NCBI GenBank assembly: GCA_944325075.1 | Contig: CALUYU010000009.1 | Coordinates: 1-49,780 of the forward strand | Origin: Candidatus Gastranaerophilales bacterium | GTDB taxonomy: Bacteria; Cyanobacteriota; Vampirovibrionia; Gastranaerophilales; Gastranaerophilaceae | Length of the DNA stretch: 49,780 nucleotides | Direction: 5' to 3' | Shown here: piece after piece, positions 33,491-43,137 of the stretch | Numbering within the stretch: the stretch's first letter is position 1 | Layout: every line of letters starts with the position of its first letter | Made by a program: the position numbers and the translations under genes | The notes under the pieces: generated by a model | The model's input: only the letters and a program-made list of their open reading frames with translations | What the model was told of the DNA's origin: nothing | Database searches by the model: none

Positions 33491-33492
33491 AT
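33435..33492 (+). other. Long 3' hairpin of the small-peptide mRNA, overlapping its stop codon
   Basis: Outer stem ATGTAGG (33435-33441) / CCTACAT (33486-33492); inner 14-bp stem GGAACTCTAAGGAA (33450-33463) / TTCTTTAGGGTTCC (33471-33484) with two G-T pairs and loop CCAGAAC. There is no T run downstream, so it is an RNA structure rather than a classic terminator. The antisense transcript is predicted to begin at its right-hand base. Confidence 0.8.
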
Positions 33493-33496
33493 GTAT

Positions 33497-33525
33497 ATTA
33501 TTTACTATGTTCTTTTATTTGTCAA
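33497..33525 (-). promoter_or_regulatory. Antisense promoter facing the small-peptide gene
   Basis: On the minus strand: perfect -35 TTGACA (33525-33520), exactly 17 nt, -10 AATAAT (33502-33497, five of six bases). Predicted +1 near 33490. It is the best promoter match in the region and has no gene of its own to drive. Confidence 0.65.
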
Positions 33526-33616
33526 GTGTAGATGTGAAAATTAATATTAACGGTAAACCATTGAATTAAGACTGTATATAAAAAATCTTTTACTCAGCGA
33601 TTTCCGGCGTGAATTG

Positions 33617-34045
33617 TTATGTTTTTGGAATTTGTTCAACTTTTGCATCAACATTTATGTCAATGTATTTAAAAATATTTGAAACTATTCCAGGAGCAAA
33701 ATAGTAGTTATTGTTAACCGGTGTTATTTTCAGCATACTTTTATTTAACCCGTAATATACAACAGAGGCAAGATATTCTTTACCGCCTGCCTTAAAAAGA
33801 ATATATCCGGTTTTGGATTGCATTTCTTTAATTTCAAATCTATTTGCACTTATGCTTGCAAGCGTAAGATAATATAACTTTTCCGCCGGCATATTGTAAT
33901 CTTTTGTGCAATCATCATATGATACATTTTGCGGAGTTGTAAGCTGCTGCATTGTAGGTTCCTCACACAATCCGGCCGGGCATAATGTAATAATTGTCCC
34001 TGATATGATTAAAGTATAAGTTAATAATTTTATTAATCTTTCCAT
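33617..34045 (-). CDS. Small exported protein, unknown function
   Basis: 142 residues. A signal peptide (LIKLLTYTLIISGTIITLCPAGLC, possible lipobox-like Cys at the end) is followed by a mature domain with LYYLTLASISANRFEIKEMQSKTGYILF and an AT-rich beta pattern. The ATG overlaps the polA stop by 13 nt and has AGGTG upstream, so it is translated after polA. I associate such short exported domains with this lineage but cannot name a function. Confidence 0.7.
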   Translation of the reverse strand: MERLIKLLTYTLIISGTIITLCPAGLCEEPTMQQLTTPQNVSYDDCTKDYNMPAEKLYYLTLASISANRFEIKEMQSKTGYILFKAGGKEYLASVVYYGLNKSMLKITPVNNNYYFAPGIVSNIFKYIDINVDAKVEQIPKT

Positions 34046-36891
34046 GTTTCACCTGTATTAATATCAACAACAAGCGGTACCAGTAAAGGCTGGTTAAGTT
34101 CCATTGCCTCTCTTACTATAGATTTTACCTGGTCAAGCTCAGATTTCAATGTTTCTATTACAAGTTCGTCATGAACCTGGAGAATTAATTTTGATTTAAG
34201 ATTATTTTCCTTTAATTTTTGTGAGCAGGCAATCATTGCAAATTTCATAAGATCCGCTGCCGTTCCTTGGAGCGGTTGATTTATTGCAGCTCGTTTTGCA
34301 AATTCTCTTATCATCATATTCGGACTTTCAAGTTCACTTTTGAGATAGCGTCTTCTTCCAAATATAGTTTCAACATAGCCGTTTTTTTCTGCCGATTCAA
34401 CTGTTGCTTCCATATATAGTTTAATGTTTGGATAAGTTTCAAAATATTTTTTAATAAATTCGTCGGCTTCACTGTTTGTTATTCCAACGGATTTGGCAAG
34501 TCCGTATTTACTTTGTCCATATATTATTCCAAAGTTTACTGCTTTTGCCTTATATCTCATTTCCTTTGTCACCTTATCAATTGGCACTTCAAAGACTTTT
34601 GAGGCCGTCAGGGTGTGAACATCAATATCATGCGTGAAGGCTTCAATCAGATGTTTATCTTTGGAAATGTGGGCAAGCAGCCTTAGTTCTATCTGAGAGT
34701 AATCGGCCGAAAGCATTACGTAATGTTCTTTGTCTTTTGGAATAAATGCAAGCCTGATTTTATTTCCTTCCTCAGTTCTTGTCGGGATATTTTGTAAATT
34801 AGGGTTTGATGAGGACAGTCTTCCCGTGGCTGTGACCGTAAGGTTAAATGAAGTATGTATGCGTCCGTCTTTATTGCTTATCAGTGCAGGAAGTGCATCT
34901 GTATATGTTGATTTAAGCTTGGCAAATTTTCTGTAATCCAAAAGAAGTTTTGCAATTTCATATTCCCCGGCAAGTTCTTCTAATACTTCTGCGCTAGTGG
35001 ATTTTTTTCTTTTTTTGCTTTTCAACCCCAGCTTATCAAACAGTACTTCTCCAACCTGCTTAGGAGAATTTATATTAAATCCGCAATCCGCAAGGTTATA
35101 TATTCTTCTTTCAAGTCTGAGAAGTTTGTTATTCATTATTTCAGAAAGTTCTTTTAAGTATTTTGTATCAATTGAAACCCCGTTAAATTCCATGTCGGCC
35201 AGAACCTTTGTCATCGGAATTTCGATATTATATAAAACTTTTAACTCTTCTTTATTTAAATTTTTATACCAATATCCGGTAAGTTCTAAAATAGTAGCGA
35301 CTTCATCACAAACATTTCTTAAAACCCTGTCAATATCAGAATTTTCTAAGGTCGCACGACGTTTTTTGATATCTTCAAAATCTGCAAATTCGTAAATTGC
35401 ATGGTTCAGATGTTCCATTGATTGAATTTCAAGTTCGTGTTTCCTGGAAGGGTTGTTAACATAACTTGCAAGTTGAACATCAAAAAGCATGCCCTTTAGA
35501 TCTATACCGTTACAGCGTAAGATATTATATTCATCTTTTACATCATAACTTGTTTTTCTTATATTTGCGTTTTCAAATATTTCTTTAAGTCCTTCTAGAA
35601 CATCTTTTTGAGAAAGCTGTGTTGTTAGGTTTTTATGTCTTAGAGGAATGTAAAATGTTTGTAAGGAACCGTTTTCTTTATTTTCGATTTCATCTCCATG
35701 TGCCTCAAAACCTTCTTTAAATGCCAGTGTTATTCCAATAAGTTCATTATCAACTGCATTTACGAAATTGGATTTTAGGTAAAATGCAATTAAAGATTGT
35801 TTTTTTAGAAGGTTACAAAGTTCTGTAAAGTCTTCTGTATCTGTAATTAATTTTGCATTGTTATTCTTAATTCCGTTTGAATTATTATCTCCATTCGACG
35901 GTATTTGTGAAAATAGCCCTAATTGTGTTTGAGTAGGAGACGTATCTTTTGATAAGGCCTTATTTAAGTCAACTTTTACCGGTTCTGCATCGGGATTGAA
36001 TGAAGTTAAAATTGAATTTATGTTTTTTAGAAATTTATAGAACTGCATTGATCTAAGAAATTCTGTAACCTGTGCAATATCAGGTATTTCGACTTTAGTC
36101 TTATCGAAATCAAAATTAACATCAAGATCCCTTATGATGGTTGCAAGAAAATAACTTAATCTTGCATCTTCAATTCCTGTTTGGACTTTTGTTCTTATTG
36201 AATTAGACTTGATTTCTTCTGCGTGTTCAATAACGTTATCAAGGGTTCCGAATTCCTGTAAAAGCGCCTGGGCCGTTTTTTCTCCTATCCCTTTTATTCC
36301 GGGAATACAGTCGGATGTATCCCCGCGCAATGCTTTATAATCTATAATTTGGTCAGGGTATACACCTAATTTTTCGAACACTCCGTTCCAGTCGTATTCT
36401 CTCAGTTCCCCTCGAGATGGAATTATAACTTTTACACATCCTTGTTTATCTATTAACTGAAATGCATCCTGATCTCCGGTTAGAATAAGAACTTTGTGCC
36501 CAAGTTCACATGCTTCCCTGGAAATAGTTCCTATGACATCATCCGCTTCAAATCCCTCTTTGGTATATATAGGAATGTTAAATGCTTTAAGTCCTTCTGC
36601 TATTAAGTCCATTTGTGATCTCATCGCATCAGGCATTTGTTCTCTGTTGCTTTTGTAGTTAGGATATTTCTCTACACGGAATGTGTTATGGCTTACGTCA
36701 AATGTTACTGCAATTGCGTCTGTTTTAATTTTTTGGTTTTTCAAAAGATCAAATATAGCTTTAAAAAATCCAAAAACTGCCCATGTCGGCTGCCCGTCGG
36801 ATGTTTTCATTCCGGTTCTCTCAAGTGCATAGTACTCTCTAAATGCAAGTGCGTGACCGTCTATTAAAATTAATGTTTTACTATTCCCCAT
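34033..36891 (-). CDS. polA: DNA polymerase I
   Basis: 952 residues. The N-terminal 5' nuclease (about 1-300: LIDGHALAFREYYAL, GFEADDVIGT, TGDQDAFQLI, GIKGIGEKTA) is followed by a 3'-5' exonuclease-like domain (about 340-560) and a family A polymerase (about 580-952: RLSSSNPNLQNIPTR, motif A SADYSQIELRLLAH, motif B KAVNFGIIYGQS, motif C QVHDELVIE). In the exonuclease domain, the DxE metal motif expected near IAF is replaced by IAFYLKS, so proofreading is probably lost, as in Bacillus and Thermus enzymes. Length is otherwise standard. Confidence 0.95.
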   Translation of the reverse strand: MGNSKTLILIDGHALAFREYYALERTGMKTSDGQPTWAVFGFFKAIFDLLKNQKIKTDAIAVTFDVSHNTFRVEKYPNYKSNREQMPDAMRSQMDLIAEGLKAFNIPIYTKEGFEADDVIGTISREACELGHKVLILTGDQDAFQLIDKQGCVKVIIPSRGELREYDWNGVFEKLGVYPDQIIDYKALRGDTSDCIPGIKGIGEKTAQALLQEFGTLDNVIEHAEEIKSNSIRTKVQTGIEDARLSYFLATIIRDLDVNFDFDKTKVEIPDIAQVTEFLRSMQFYKFLKNINSILTSFNPDAEPVKVDLNKALSKDTSPTQTQLGLFSQIPSNGDNNSNGIKNNNAKLITDTEDFTELCNLLKKQSLIAFYLKSNFVNAVDNELIGITLAFKEGFEAHGDEIENKENGSLQTFYIPLRHKNLTTQLSQKDVLEGLKEIFENANIRKTSYDVKDEYNILRCNGIDLKGMLFDVQLASYVNNPSRKHELEIQSMEHLNHAIYEFADFEDIKKRRATLENSDIDRVLRNVCDEVATILELTGYWYKNLNKEELKVLYNIEIPMTKVLADMEFNGVSIDTKYLKELSEIMNNKLLRLERRIYNLADCGFNINSPKQVGEVLFDKLGLKSKKRKKSTSAEVLEELAGEYEIAKLLLDYRKFAKLKSTYTDALPALISNKDGRIHTSFNLTVTATGRLSSSNPNLQNIPTRTEEGNKIRLAFIPKDKEHYVMLSADYSQIELRLLAHISKDKHLIEAFTHDIDVHTLTASKVFEVPIDKVTKEMRYKAKAVNFGIIYGQSKYGLAKSVGITNSEADEFIKKYFETYPNIKLYMEATVESAEKNGYVETIFGRRRYLKSELESPNMMIREFAKRAAINQPLQGTAADLMKFAMIACSQKLKENNLKSKLILQVHDELVIETLKSELDQVKSIVREAMELNQPLLVPLVVDINTGETWKD

Positions 36892-37009
36892 GACAACATC
36901 TTTTCATAAACATGACTTTTTATCAATTAAATGATATAAAAAATACATTCTTGAGGTCTATTTTCAAAGGGAAAGTAATTTTTCTTAATATTAAGAATAT
37001 TTCATCTTT

Positions 37010-38107
37010 CTAATCATAACGGATTTGCTTTAAAATTTGACCTTCATCATCGTAGAAGTTTTCTGCAATTAATTTTCCATCTTTGTTATAATAGTCGGAT
37101 TTTATTAGTAAATTCTTGTCTCCTGTTATATCCCGGTAACTTATTGTATCAATATATCCTTCTTCATTTATTAAAGATATTTTTTTAATCTTTCTTTCTC
37201 CGGAATTGAAGCTTTGGCAAAACCCTGTTAATTTCCCTTCAGTGGAGTAGAATAATTTGCCGCCGCCATTTACCCACGTAATTTGGCCGTCAACGTATTC
37301 AACTGTTAGACCGGTATCAAGGCATTTATTAATTATGGTTTGGTCGTTTCTAAATATTAATAAGTTTGTGTCACTTTTTATCGCACAAATATGCTTATTC
37401 TCGAATAATATCGAGTAATTTTTTCCATCTTTGGTCTGAATGTTTATATGTCCGCTTGGTCTAGTAGCAAGATCATTTTCTACAAGTTTTCTTATCTCTT
37501 CAATATAATCAGGAAGTTTCGGAACCTCTATCGTCAACGGTTCTGGTATTTTCGGAATTGTCCTGTCTAATTCCGCATTAATTTTTTCAAAATTATATGT
37601 TTTCCCTTTGATGGTAACTTCGGAGGTATCAATGTCAATCTTTCGTGAGATATCATCTGCCGGATCATCAATGCCGCTGCCAATAATATCGTCCGAACGG
37701 CTTCCTGCGCCTCCATTTATCTCTTCCGGGCCTGTAATATCATCAATAATCTCATTACCGCGTCTGCTTGCATCATCAGCAGCTTCGCCTGATTTCTTCT
37801 CTGCTCCGCCGAAAAGTTTTTGCAGCCCTTTCCCGAGTTTTCCGCTTCTTCCCAACATTACAAGCCCTATTAACCCGGCGGCAGAACCTATGCCGATACA
37901 CCAGTTCCTTACTTTATTATTACTCTTTACCGGAGATTTTTCGTTTTCATTTTTTTTTGTGTAACTGTCTTGCCCGGCAGCAGGTTGAATCTGAGGTACT
38001 GTCTGCTGGATTGTCTCTTGTGTGATTTGCTGTGTTATCGGCTGATTCTTAATTCTGTTCAGTAATGATGTGTCTGATGTAAAACTTACTATTCTTGAAA
38101 TACTCAT
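37010..38107 (-). CDS. Unknown protein with one membrane segment and a beta-rich C-terminus
   Basis: 365 residues. A Gln/Thr-rich N-terminus (MSISRIVSFTSD...) leads to one hydrophobic segment (WCIGIGSAAGLIGLVMLG, about 73-90) and a Gly/Asp-rich disordered stretch. The C-terminus, from about 220, has repeated short units of the type YYNKDGKLIAENFYDDEGQ that resemble MORN/wapA-like hairpins. No family assigned. It sits between polA and clpX on the same strand. Confidence 0.7.
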   Translation of the reverse strand: MSISRIVSFTSDTSLLNRIKNQPITQQITQETIQQTVPQIQPAAGQDSYTKKNENEKSPVKSNNKVRNWCIGIGSAAGLIGLVMLGRSGKLGKGLQKLFGGAEKKSGEAADDASRRGNEIIDDITGPEEINGGAGSRSDDIIGSGIDDPADDISRKIDIDTSEVTIKGKTYNFEKINAELDRTIPKIPEPLTIEVPKLPDYIEEIRKLVENDLATRPSGHINIQTKDGKNYSILFENKHICAIKSDTNLLIFRNDQTIINKCLDTGLTVEYVDGQITWVNGGGKLFYSTEGKLTGFCQSFNSGERKIKKISLINEEGYIDTISYRDITGDKNLLIKSDYYNKDGKLIAENFYDDEGQILKQIRYD

Positions 38108-38197
38108 TTTGCTACCCGAAAATTTCTACACATATATATAAAAATTAAAAAATAAAAATTTTTGATTAAATTTTTTTAATATTTAACATTTGTTAAT

Positions 38198-38221
38198 AAA
38201 ACCGCCTTTTAAGGCGGTTTT
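38198..38221 (-). terminator. Terminator after clpX
   Basis: AAAACCGCCTT (38198-38208) pairs with AAGGCGGTTTT (38211-38221); symmetrical, so it can act on both strands. It lies 15 nt past the clpX stop. Confidence 0.8.
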
Positions 38222-38235
38222 ATAGTTTTTATATA

Positions 38236-39540
38236 TTATGCTGAAATTTCTTTGCTGTCCTCTTTTTTCGGAAGCGGTATCAGTTCCGCGCATTTTCTGT
38301 TTCGAACCATGTCTGCTGTTATTACAATCTTATCAGCATGCTCTTTTGACGGAACATCATACATTACATCAAGCATAAGTTCTTCCACTATTGAACGCAG
38401 TGCTCTTGCTCCGGTTTTCCGTTTTATAGCCTCTTGAGCTATTACATCAACTGCTTCCGGTTCAAACTCAAGATCAACTCCGTCCATTTCAAGAAGGCAT
38501 TTATATTGTTTCAGTACAGCGTTCTTTGGTTCGGTCAAAATCATTTTGAGCGTTTTTTCGTTTAACTGATCAAGAACCGCATAGGTCGGTATTCTCCCGA
38601 TAAATTCCGGTATTAAACCAAATTTGAGAAGATCTTCCGGCTGTAATTTCTTAAGCAGTTTTGCTGCATTGGCCTCTTTTTCTGCCTGGGACATAGCTGC
38701 TTTTGCGCCAAATCCTACAGAAGATCCTACATCAGCTCTTCTTTCGATGATTTTTTCAAGCCCTACAAACGCCCCGCCAACTATGAACAGAATATTGCTT
38801 GTATCTATTTCAATAAATTCCTGATGAGGGTGCTTACGGCCTCCCTGAGGCGGTACATGGGCTACTGTTCCTTCTATCATTTTTAACAGTGCCTGCTGTA
38901 CACCTTCTCCTGATACATCTCTTGTTATTGATGTATTTTCGGATTTTCTTGAAATTTTATCGATTTCATCAATATAGATAATCCCGCGCTCAGCCTTTGA
39001 TGAGTCAAAATCTGCGTTCTGGTAAAGACGTAAAAGTATATTTTCAACGTCATCACCTACATAGCCTGCCTCTGTTAAGGTTGTTGCGTCTGCAACTGCA
39101 AAAGGTACATCAAGCATCTTTGCTAATGTCTGGGCTAGTAATGTTTTTCCTGAACCGGTCGGTCCTACTAACAGTATGTTTGACTTCTGTATTTCTACAT
39201 TGTTTTTTAAGTCCGCTGTCTTGTTGTGTTTTAGACGTTTATAATGGTTATATACCGCAACTGAAAGCACTTTTTTAGCATCATCCTGCCCAATAATATA
39301 TTGATCAAGATAAGCTTTTATTTCGTGAGGTTTTGGAATTGGTTTTTCCTCAGCTTTTTTATCTGGGTTTTCCCCTTCCTTGTCTTTGTTTTCAAAAAAT
39401 TCTTCATCAAGAATTTCATTACAAAGTTCTACACATTCGTCGCAGATGTATACTTCAGGACCTGCAATAAGTTTTTTTACCTGATCCTGGGATTTTCCGC
39501 AAAACGAACATTTTAATCTGCTGTCATCATGCTTTGGCAT
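38236..39540 (-). CDS. clpX: ClpX, ATPase subunit of ClpXP protease
   Basis: 434 residues. N-terminal Cys4 zinc-binding domain (KCSFCGK and [10 protein letters not shown]), Walker [13 protein letters not shown], Walker [10 protein letters not shown], pore region GYVGDDVEN, sensor motifs and [12 protein letters not shown]. It unfolds substrates for ClpP. SD AGGAG lies upstream. Gap of 26 nt from clpP. Confidence 0.97.
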   Translation of the reverse strand: MPKHDDSRLKCSFCGKSQDQVKKLIAGPEVYICDECVELCNEILDEEFFENKDKEGENPDKKAEEKPIPKPHEIKAYLDQYIIGQDDAKKVLSVAVYNHYKRLKHNKTADLKNNVEIQKSNILLVGPTGSGKTLLAQTLAKMLDVPFAVADATTLTEAGYVGDDVENILLRLYQNADFDSSKAERGIIYIDEIDKISRKSENTSITRDVSGEGVQQALLKMIEGTVAHVPPQGGRKHPHQEFIEIDTSNILFIVGGAFVGLEKIIERRADVGSSVGFGAKAAMSQAEKEANAAKLLKKLQPEDLLKFGLIPEFIGRIPTYAVLDQLNEKTLKMILTEPKNAVLKQYKCLLEMDGVDLEFEPEAVDVIAQEAIKRKTGARALRSIVEELMLDVMYDVPSKEHADKIVITADMVRNRKCAELIPLPKKEDSKEISA

Positions 39541-39566
39541 AATACAAATTTCTCCTATTTGAAATC

Positions 39567-40157
39567 CTACTTGATGGCATCTCTTGATACAACTTTATCA
39601 ATCATACCATATTCTAACGCCTCAGCCGGAGTCATTATATAATCACGGTCTGTATCTTTTTCAATCTTTTTCAAAGATTGACCGGTGTTAGATGCTAGAA
39701 TTTCGTTTAATGATTTTTTTATTCTGATAATTTCAGCGGCCTGAATCTCAATATCAGTTGCCTGACCTTGAGCGCCGCCTAAAGGCTGGTGAATTAAAAC
39801 TCGTGAATGAGGGAGTGCCATTCTTTTTCCCTTTGCACCGGATGATAGCAAAAATGCCCCCATTGAAGCTGCTTGACCAAGACATATTGTTGAAACATCA
39901 GCTCTTATGTGCTGCATTGTATCATAGATTGCAAAACCTGCCGTAACACTTCCACCCGGGCTATTTATGTATAACATAATATCTTTTTCAGGGTTTTCGC
40001 TATCCAGCAAAAGTAATTGCGCTACTACCAAATTAGCTACCATATCATCTATAGGGGTACCCAAAAAGATAATACGTTCTCTTAACAGCCTTGAAAAGAT
40101 GTCAAAAGACCTCTCACCTCTGCTTGATTGTTCTATTACTACAGGTACAAAACTCAT
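39567..40157 (-). CDS. clpP: ClpP, proteolytic subunit
   Basis: 196 residues. The serine protease triad sits in [14 protein letters not shown] (Ser), [14 protein letters not shown] (His) and a downstream Asp in [10 protein letters not shown]. Makes a 14-mer with ClpX. Order tig-clpP-clpX is the common bacterial arrangement. Confidence 0.97.
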   Translation of the reverse strand: MSFVPVVIEQSSRGERSFDIFSRLLRERIIFLGTPIDDMVANLVVAQLLLLDSENPEKDIMLYINSPGGSVTAGFAIYDTMQHIRADVSTICLGQAASMGAFLLSSGAKGKRMALPHSRVLIHQPLGGAQGQATDIEIQAAEIIRIKKSLNEILASNTGQSLKKIEKDTDRDYIMTPAEALEYGMIDKVVSRDAIK

Positions 40158-40195
40158 TTTAATTTTCCCTTTCTTATTTCATTATACAAATATTC

Positions 40196-41521
40196 TTATT
40201 TTTCTTCAACCTTTTTGCTTTTTTTAGGCTGAACTATTTCTATCTTGTTATTTTTTACCAAGAAATCTCTAACCTTGTCGTTCATCGCTTGTTGGGATAA
40301 TGAAGACAATATTTCAGGATTTTTAGCGATTTGTTTATAAAGATCCTGCTGTGATATTCTGTATGCTGCACTTAATTCTGCAAACTTTTTATCAAGATCA
40401 GATCTTTCTAAAGTAAGATTTTCTGTTTTGGCAATTTTATCTATTACCAAAGAATTTTTAATTCTTATTTTAGCATCTTCATTAATATTTTTAGTTAATT
40501 CTTCTTCACTTTGGGCTTTTGTAATCATTTCCCAGCTTATACCTTGAGCTGCAAGTCTGTTTTTATATTCCGCAAGAAGTGATTGAGCCTCACGGTCGAT
40601 CATTGATTGCGGAATTTCAACGATTGCATTGTCTATAACTTTTTTGAATATTTCGTTTTCGGAATTATTTTTATTTGTATTTTCTCTGGCTTCTTCAAGA
40701 TATTTTTGAACATCAGCTTTTAGTTCATCAACAGTCTTGAACGGCCCTACTTTTTGTACAAACTCATCTGTTAATTCCGGTTTTATTTTTTCGTTTATTT
40801 CGTTAATTTTGATTTTAAATACGGCTTTTTGACCTTTTAAAGTTTCATCGTGGTAATCTTCCGGGAAGGTTACTTCTATGTCAAATTCATCGTTAAGGTT
40901 TTTGCCGACAAGCTGTTCTGCAAAACCAGGGATGAAGTTTGAATGAGCAAGATCCAGCGGATAATTCTTTCCTTCTCCGCCTTTAATTTTTTCACCGTTT
41001 ACAGAACCGTCAAAGTCAATTTTTACAATATCAGTATCTATTGTTGCACGATCTGTAATGATTTTAGTTTCTGAATGCTGGGTTCTGAGGTTATCAATTG
41101 CTTTATCAAGTGCATCTTCTGCTATTGGAGAATCTTCTACTTCCAGAGTTATTCCTTTATATTCTCCCAATGTAACTTCAGGTCTTGTTTCAACTTTTGC
41201 TGTTACTTTCAGATCCTGGCCTACTGTAAAATCATATGATGTAATATAAGGCTGGGTAATAACATCCAATTTATTTTCGTCAATTGCCTGACTAAGGACT
41301 TTAGGCATTAAGCCTTCAAGAGCTTCCTGTTTAATTCTTTCTACTCCGACATGTCTTTCAACCATATCACGTGGAGCTTTACCTTTTCTGAACCCGTCTA
41401 TATTTACGTATTGTGAAATTCTTCTTACTGCATTGTTATATGCGTCAGCAGCTTCTTTTGCCGGGACTGTGATGTCTAATTTTACTACATTCTCTTTTTC
41501 ATTTTCTAGTGTAACTTGCAT
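40196..41521 (-). CDS. tig: Trigger factor
   Basis: Ribosome-associated chaperone of about 441 residues. The ribosome-binding signature GFRKGKAPRDMVERHVG (about 45-60) is present, then a PPIase FKBP-like domain (about 150-245) and a helical C-terminal arm. ATG 41521 is chosen (AAAGGA about 9 nt upstream, family-like MQVTLENEKENVVKL start); an upstream in-frame start at 41551 adds ten residues without support. Confidence 0.94.
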   Translation of the reverse strand: MQVTLENEKENVVKLDITVPAKEAADAYNNAVRRISQYVNIDGFRKGKAPRDMVERHVGVERIKQEALEGLMPKVLSQAIDENKLDVITQPYITSYDFTVGQDLKVTAKVETRPEVTLGEYKGITLEVEDSPIAEDALDKAIDNLRTQHSETKIITDRATIDTDIVKIDFDGSVNGEKIKGGEGKNYPLDLAHSNFIPGFAEQLVGKNLNDEFDIEVTFPEDYHDETLKGQKAVFKIKINEINEKIKPELTDEFVQKVGPFKTVDELKADVQKYLEEARENTNKNNSENEIFKKVIDNAIVEIPQSMIDREAQSLLAEYKNRLAAQGISWEMITKAQSEEELTKNINEDAKIRIKNSLVIDKIAKTENLTLERSDLDKKFAELSAAYRISQQDLYKQIAKNPEILSSLSQQAMNDKVRDFLVKNNKIEIVQPKKSKKVEEK

Positions 41522-41614
41522 AAATAATTTCCTTTGTAATTTGAGTATCAATATCTTTTAAAATTATATCTCAAAAAAGATTTCATGCAAGTCCACCAGA
41601 GAGATGAGATAATC

Positions 41615-41643
41615 TTGCCGGCGTTTTATTTTCGTGTTATCCT
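41615..41643 (+). promoter_or_regulatory. Promoter of the acyltransferase gene
   Basis: TTGCCG (41615-41620), 17 nt, TATCCT (41638-41643), which ends 7 nt before ATG 41651. The -10 match is moderate. Confidence 0.4.
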
Positions 41644-41650
41644 ATGGTTT

Positions 41651-42334
41651 ATGGTAAGATTAATTAACAATAAAAATGTTATTGTTTTGAAAAAAGCAAT
41701 CAGTGGTTATATGCAGGTACAGAAGTATTTTACGCATATTTTGGAAGTCAACAATAAAAACTTAAAACCATGCATATACGCAATGTGGCATGCTGATCAA
41801 TTTTGTGTATACGGAATTGAAGATAAAGGGCATCTGAGCATTCTTATAAGTACTTCATTTGACGGTGACATTGTTGCTTATGCCTGCGAGGGGCTGGGGT
41901 TTAAAACAGTTCGCGGCTCAAGCGGTAAACGCGGGGCTATTGAGAGTACTTTAAAAATGGTTGAACTTCTTAATGAAGGTGAATGTGTTGGAATTATGGT
42001 TGATGGGCCTAACGGACCTCTTCATAGTGTTAAAAACGGTGTAATAAGAATTGCTAAGATGTCCGGAGCGCCGATTGTGCCTGTCGGGTGGTATTGTCCT
42101 CAGTGGAATTTTGTTAAACTTCCGTCCTGGGATAAAATGACGGCTCCTCTTGGGCATGCAAATATCCTTAACCTTTACGGAGAACCGATTTATGTACCAA
42201 AGGATCTTCCGCAGGATAAGGAGGTTGATATCAGAAATCAGCTTAAGGCTGCTTTAGATGACATACATAACTGTATGCCTGAGGTTTATAAGGAGGCAAA
42301 AAAAAATAACGAATGGAAAAAGTTGAAAAAATAA
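41651..42334 (+). CDS. DUF374-type lysophospholipid acyltransferase family protein
   Basis: 227 residues from ATG 41651; an earlier ATG at 41585 (249 residues) overlaps the -35 region. Features are YAMWHADQFCVYG (HxxxxD-like acyltransferase motif), ISTSFDGDIVAYACEGLGF, VRGSSGKRGAIES and GIMVDGPNGPLHSVKNGVIRIAK. DUF374 proteins relate to lipid A acyltransferases and are usually encoded in Gram-negative envelopes. Substrate not known. Overlaps the next gene by 22 nt. Confidence 0.78.
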   Translation: MVRLINNKNVIVLKKAISGYMQVQKYFTHILEVNNKNLKPCIYAMWHADQFCVYGIEDKGHLSILISTSFDGDIVAYACEGLGFKTVRGSSGKRGAIESTLKMVELLNEGECVGIMVDGPNGPLHSVKNGVIRIAKMSGAPIVPVGWYCPQWNFVKLPSWDKMTAPLGHANILNLYGEPIYVPKDLPQDKEVDIRNQLKAALDDIHNCMPEVYKEAKKNNEWKKLKK

Positions 42335-43137
42335 AAATTTCAGCTCTCCAAATGTCTTCATTAGTCGGGAAAGTTCATAAAAATTATGATAAGGTTCAAA
42401 AGATTTTATCAGATGAACTTGAAAATGATGTAGACCTTCTGGTATTGCCGGAGGTTTGGACTGTTGGATGGTCTTGTGAGGATTTCATTGATTCTGCTGA
42501 GGATTCCGGACAAAGTGAGACTGTAAAATTCTTATCAGATATTGCAAGGTCTTATAATATAACCATATTAGGCGGAAGTTTTATTGAAAAGAGTGTTGAC
42601 GGGAAATATTACAACACTTGTCCGGTGATTAACCGTAAGGGGGCGTTGGTTGCATCTTACTCTAAAATGCATTTATATTCTTATGGCGGATGTGAGGAAG
42701 GCAGGTATATAACTGTTGGGAAAGAACCGGTGTTGGTTAATATTGAGGGAATAAATATCGGGCTTACAATATGTTATGATATTCGTTTCCCGGAGATTTT
42801 CAGGGCATATAGAAAAGCTGGAGCTGATTTGCTTGTAAATATGGCTGCATGGGGGCTTAAAAAACCAATTCCATGGGAGACTTTAACAAGGGCCAGGGCA
42901 ATAGAAAACCAGACTTATATGGTTGCTGTTACGCAATCCGGATTGATTAAAGATGACGAGTGGAATATCGGTCATTCAAGAGTTTTTGACTTTACCGGAG
43001 AAACTGTTGCGGAAATTAAAGACCAGAAGGAAGGTCTTATGACTTGCGAAATAAATTTTAATGATATGTATCTTTATAGAAATTCTTATACTATACTTAA
43101 CGATATAAGAGAAAATTATGAGGTTAAAGCTCTATGA
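42313..43137 (+). CDS. Carbon-nitrogen hydrolase (nitrilase superfamily), omega-amidase-like
   Basis: 274 residues with the Glu-Lys-Cys triad: LLVLPEVWTVGW (Glu), YSKMHLYSYGG (Lys) and LTICYDIRFPE (Cys). Closest to the Nit2/omega-amidase or deaminated-glutathione amidase group, judged from the KMHLY and CYDIRFPE motifs. Cytosolic. Translation is likely coupled to its neighbours, since it overlaps both (22 nt and 4 nt). Confidence 0.88.
   Translation: MEKVEKIKISALQMSSLVGKVHKNYDKVQKILSDELENDVDLLVLPEVWTVGWSCEDFIDSAEDSGQSETVKFLSDIARSYNITILGGSFIEKSVDGKYYNTCPVINRKGALVASYSKMHLYSYGGCEEGRYITVGKEPVLVNIEGINIGLTICYDIRFPEIFRAYRKAGADLLVNMAAWGLKKPIPWETLTRARAIENQTYMVAVTQSGLIKDDEWNIGHSRVFDFTGETVAEIKDQKEGLMTCEINFNDMYLYRNSYTILNDIRENYEVKAL

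Noticed and set aside
34997-35395. 132-codon plus-strand ORF inside polA
   Set aside because: It is an antisense frame of a well-conserved coding region without initiation signals.
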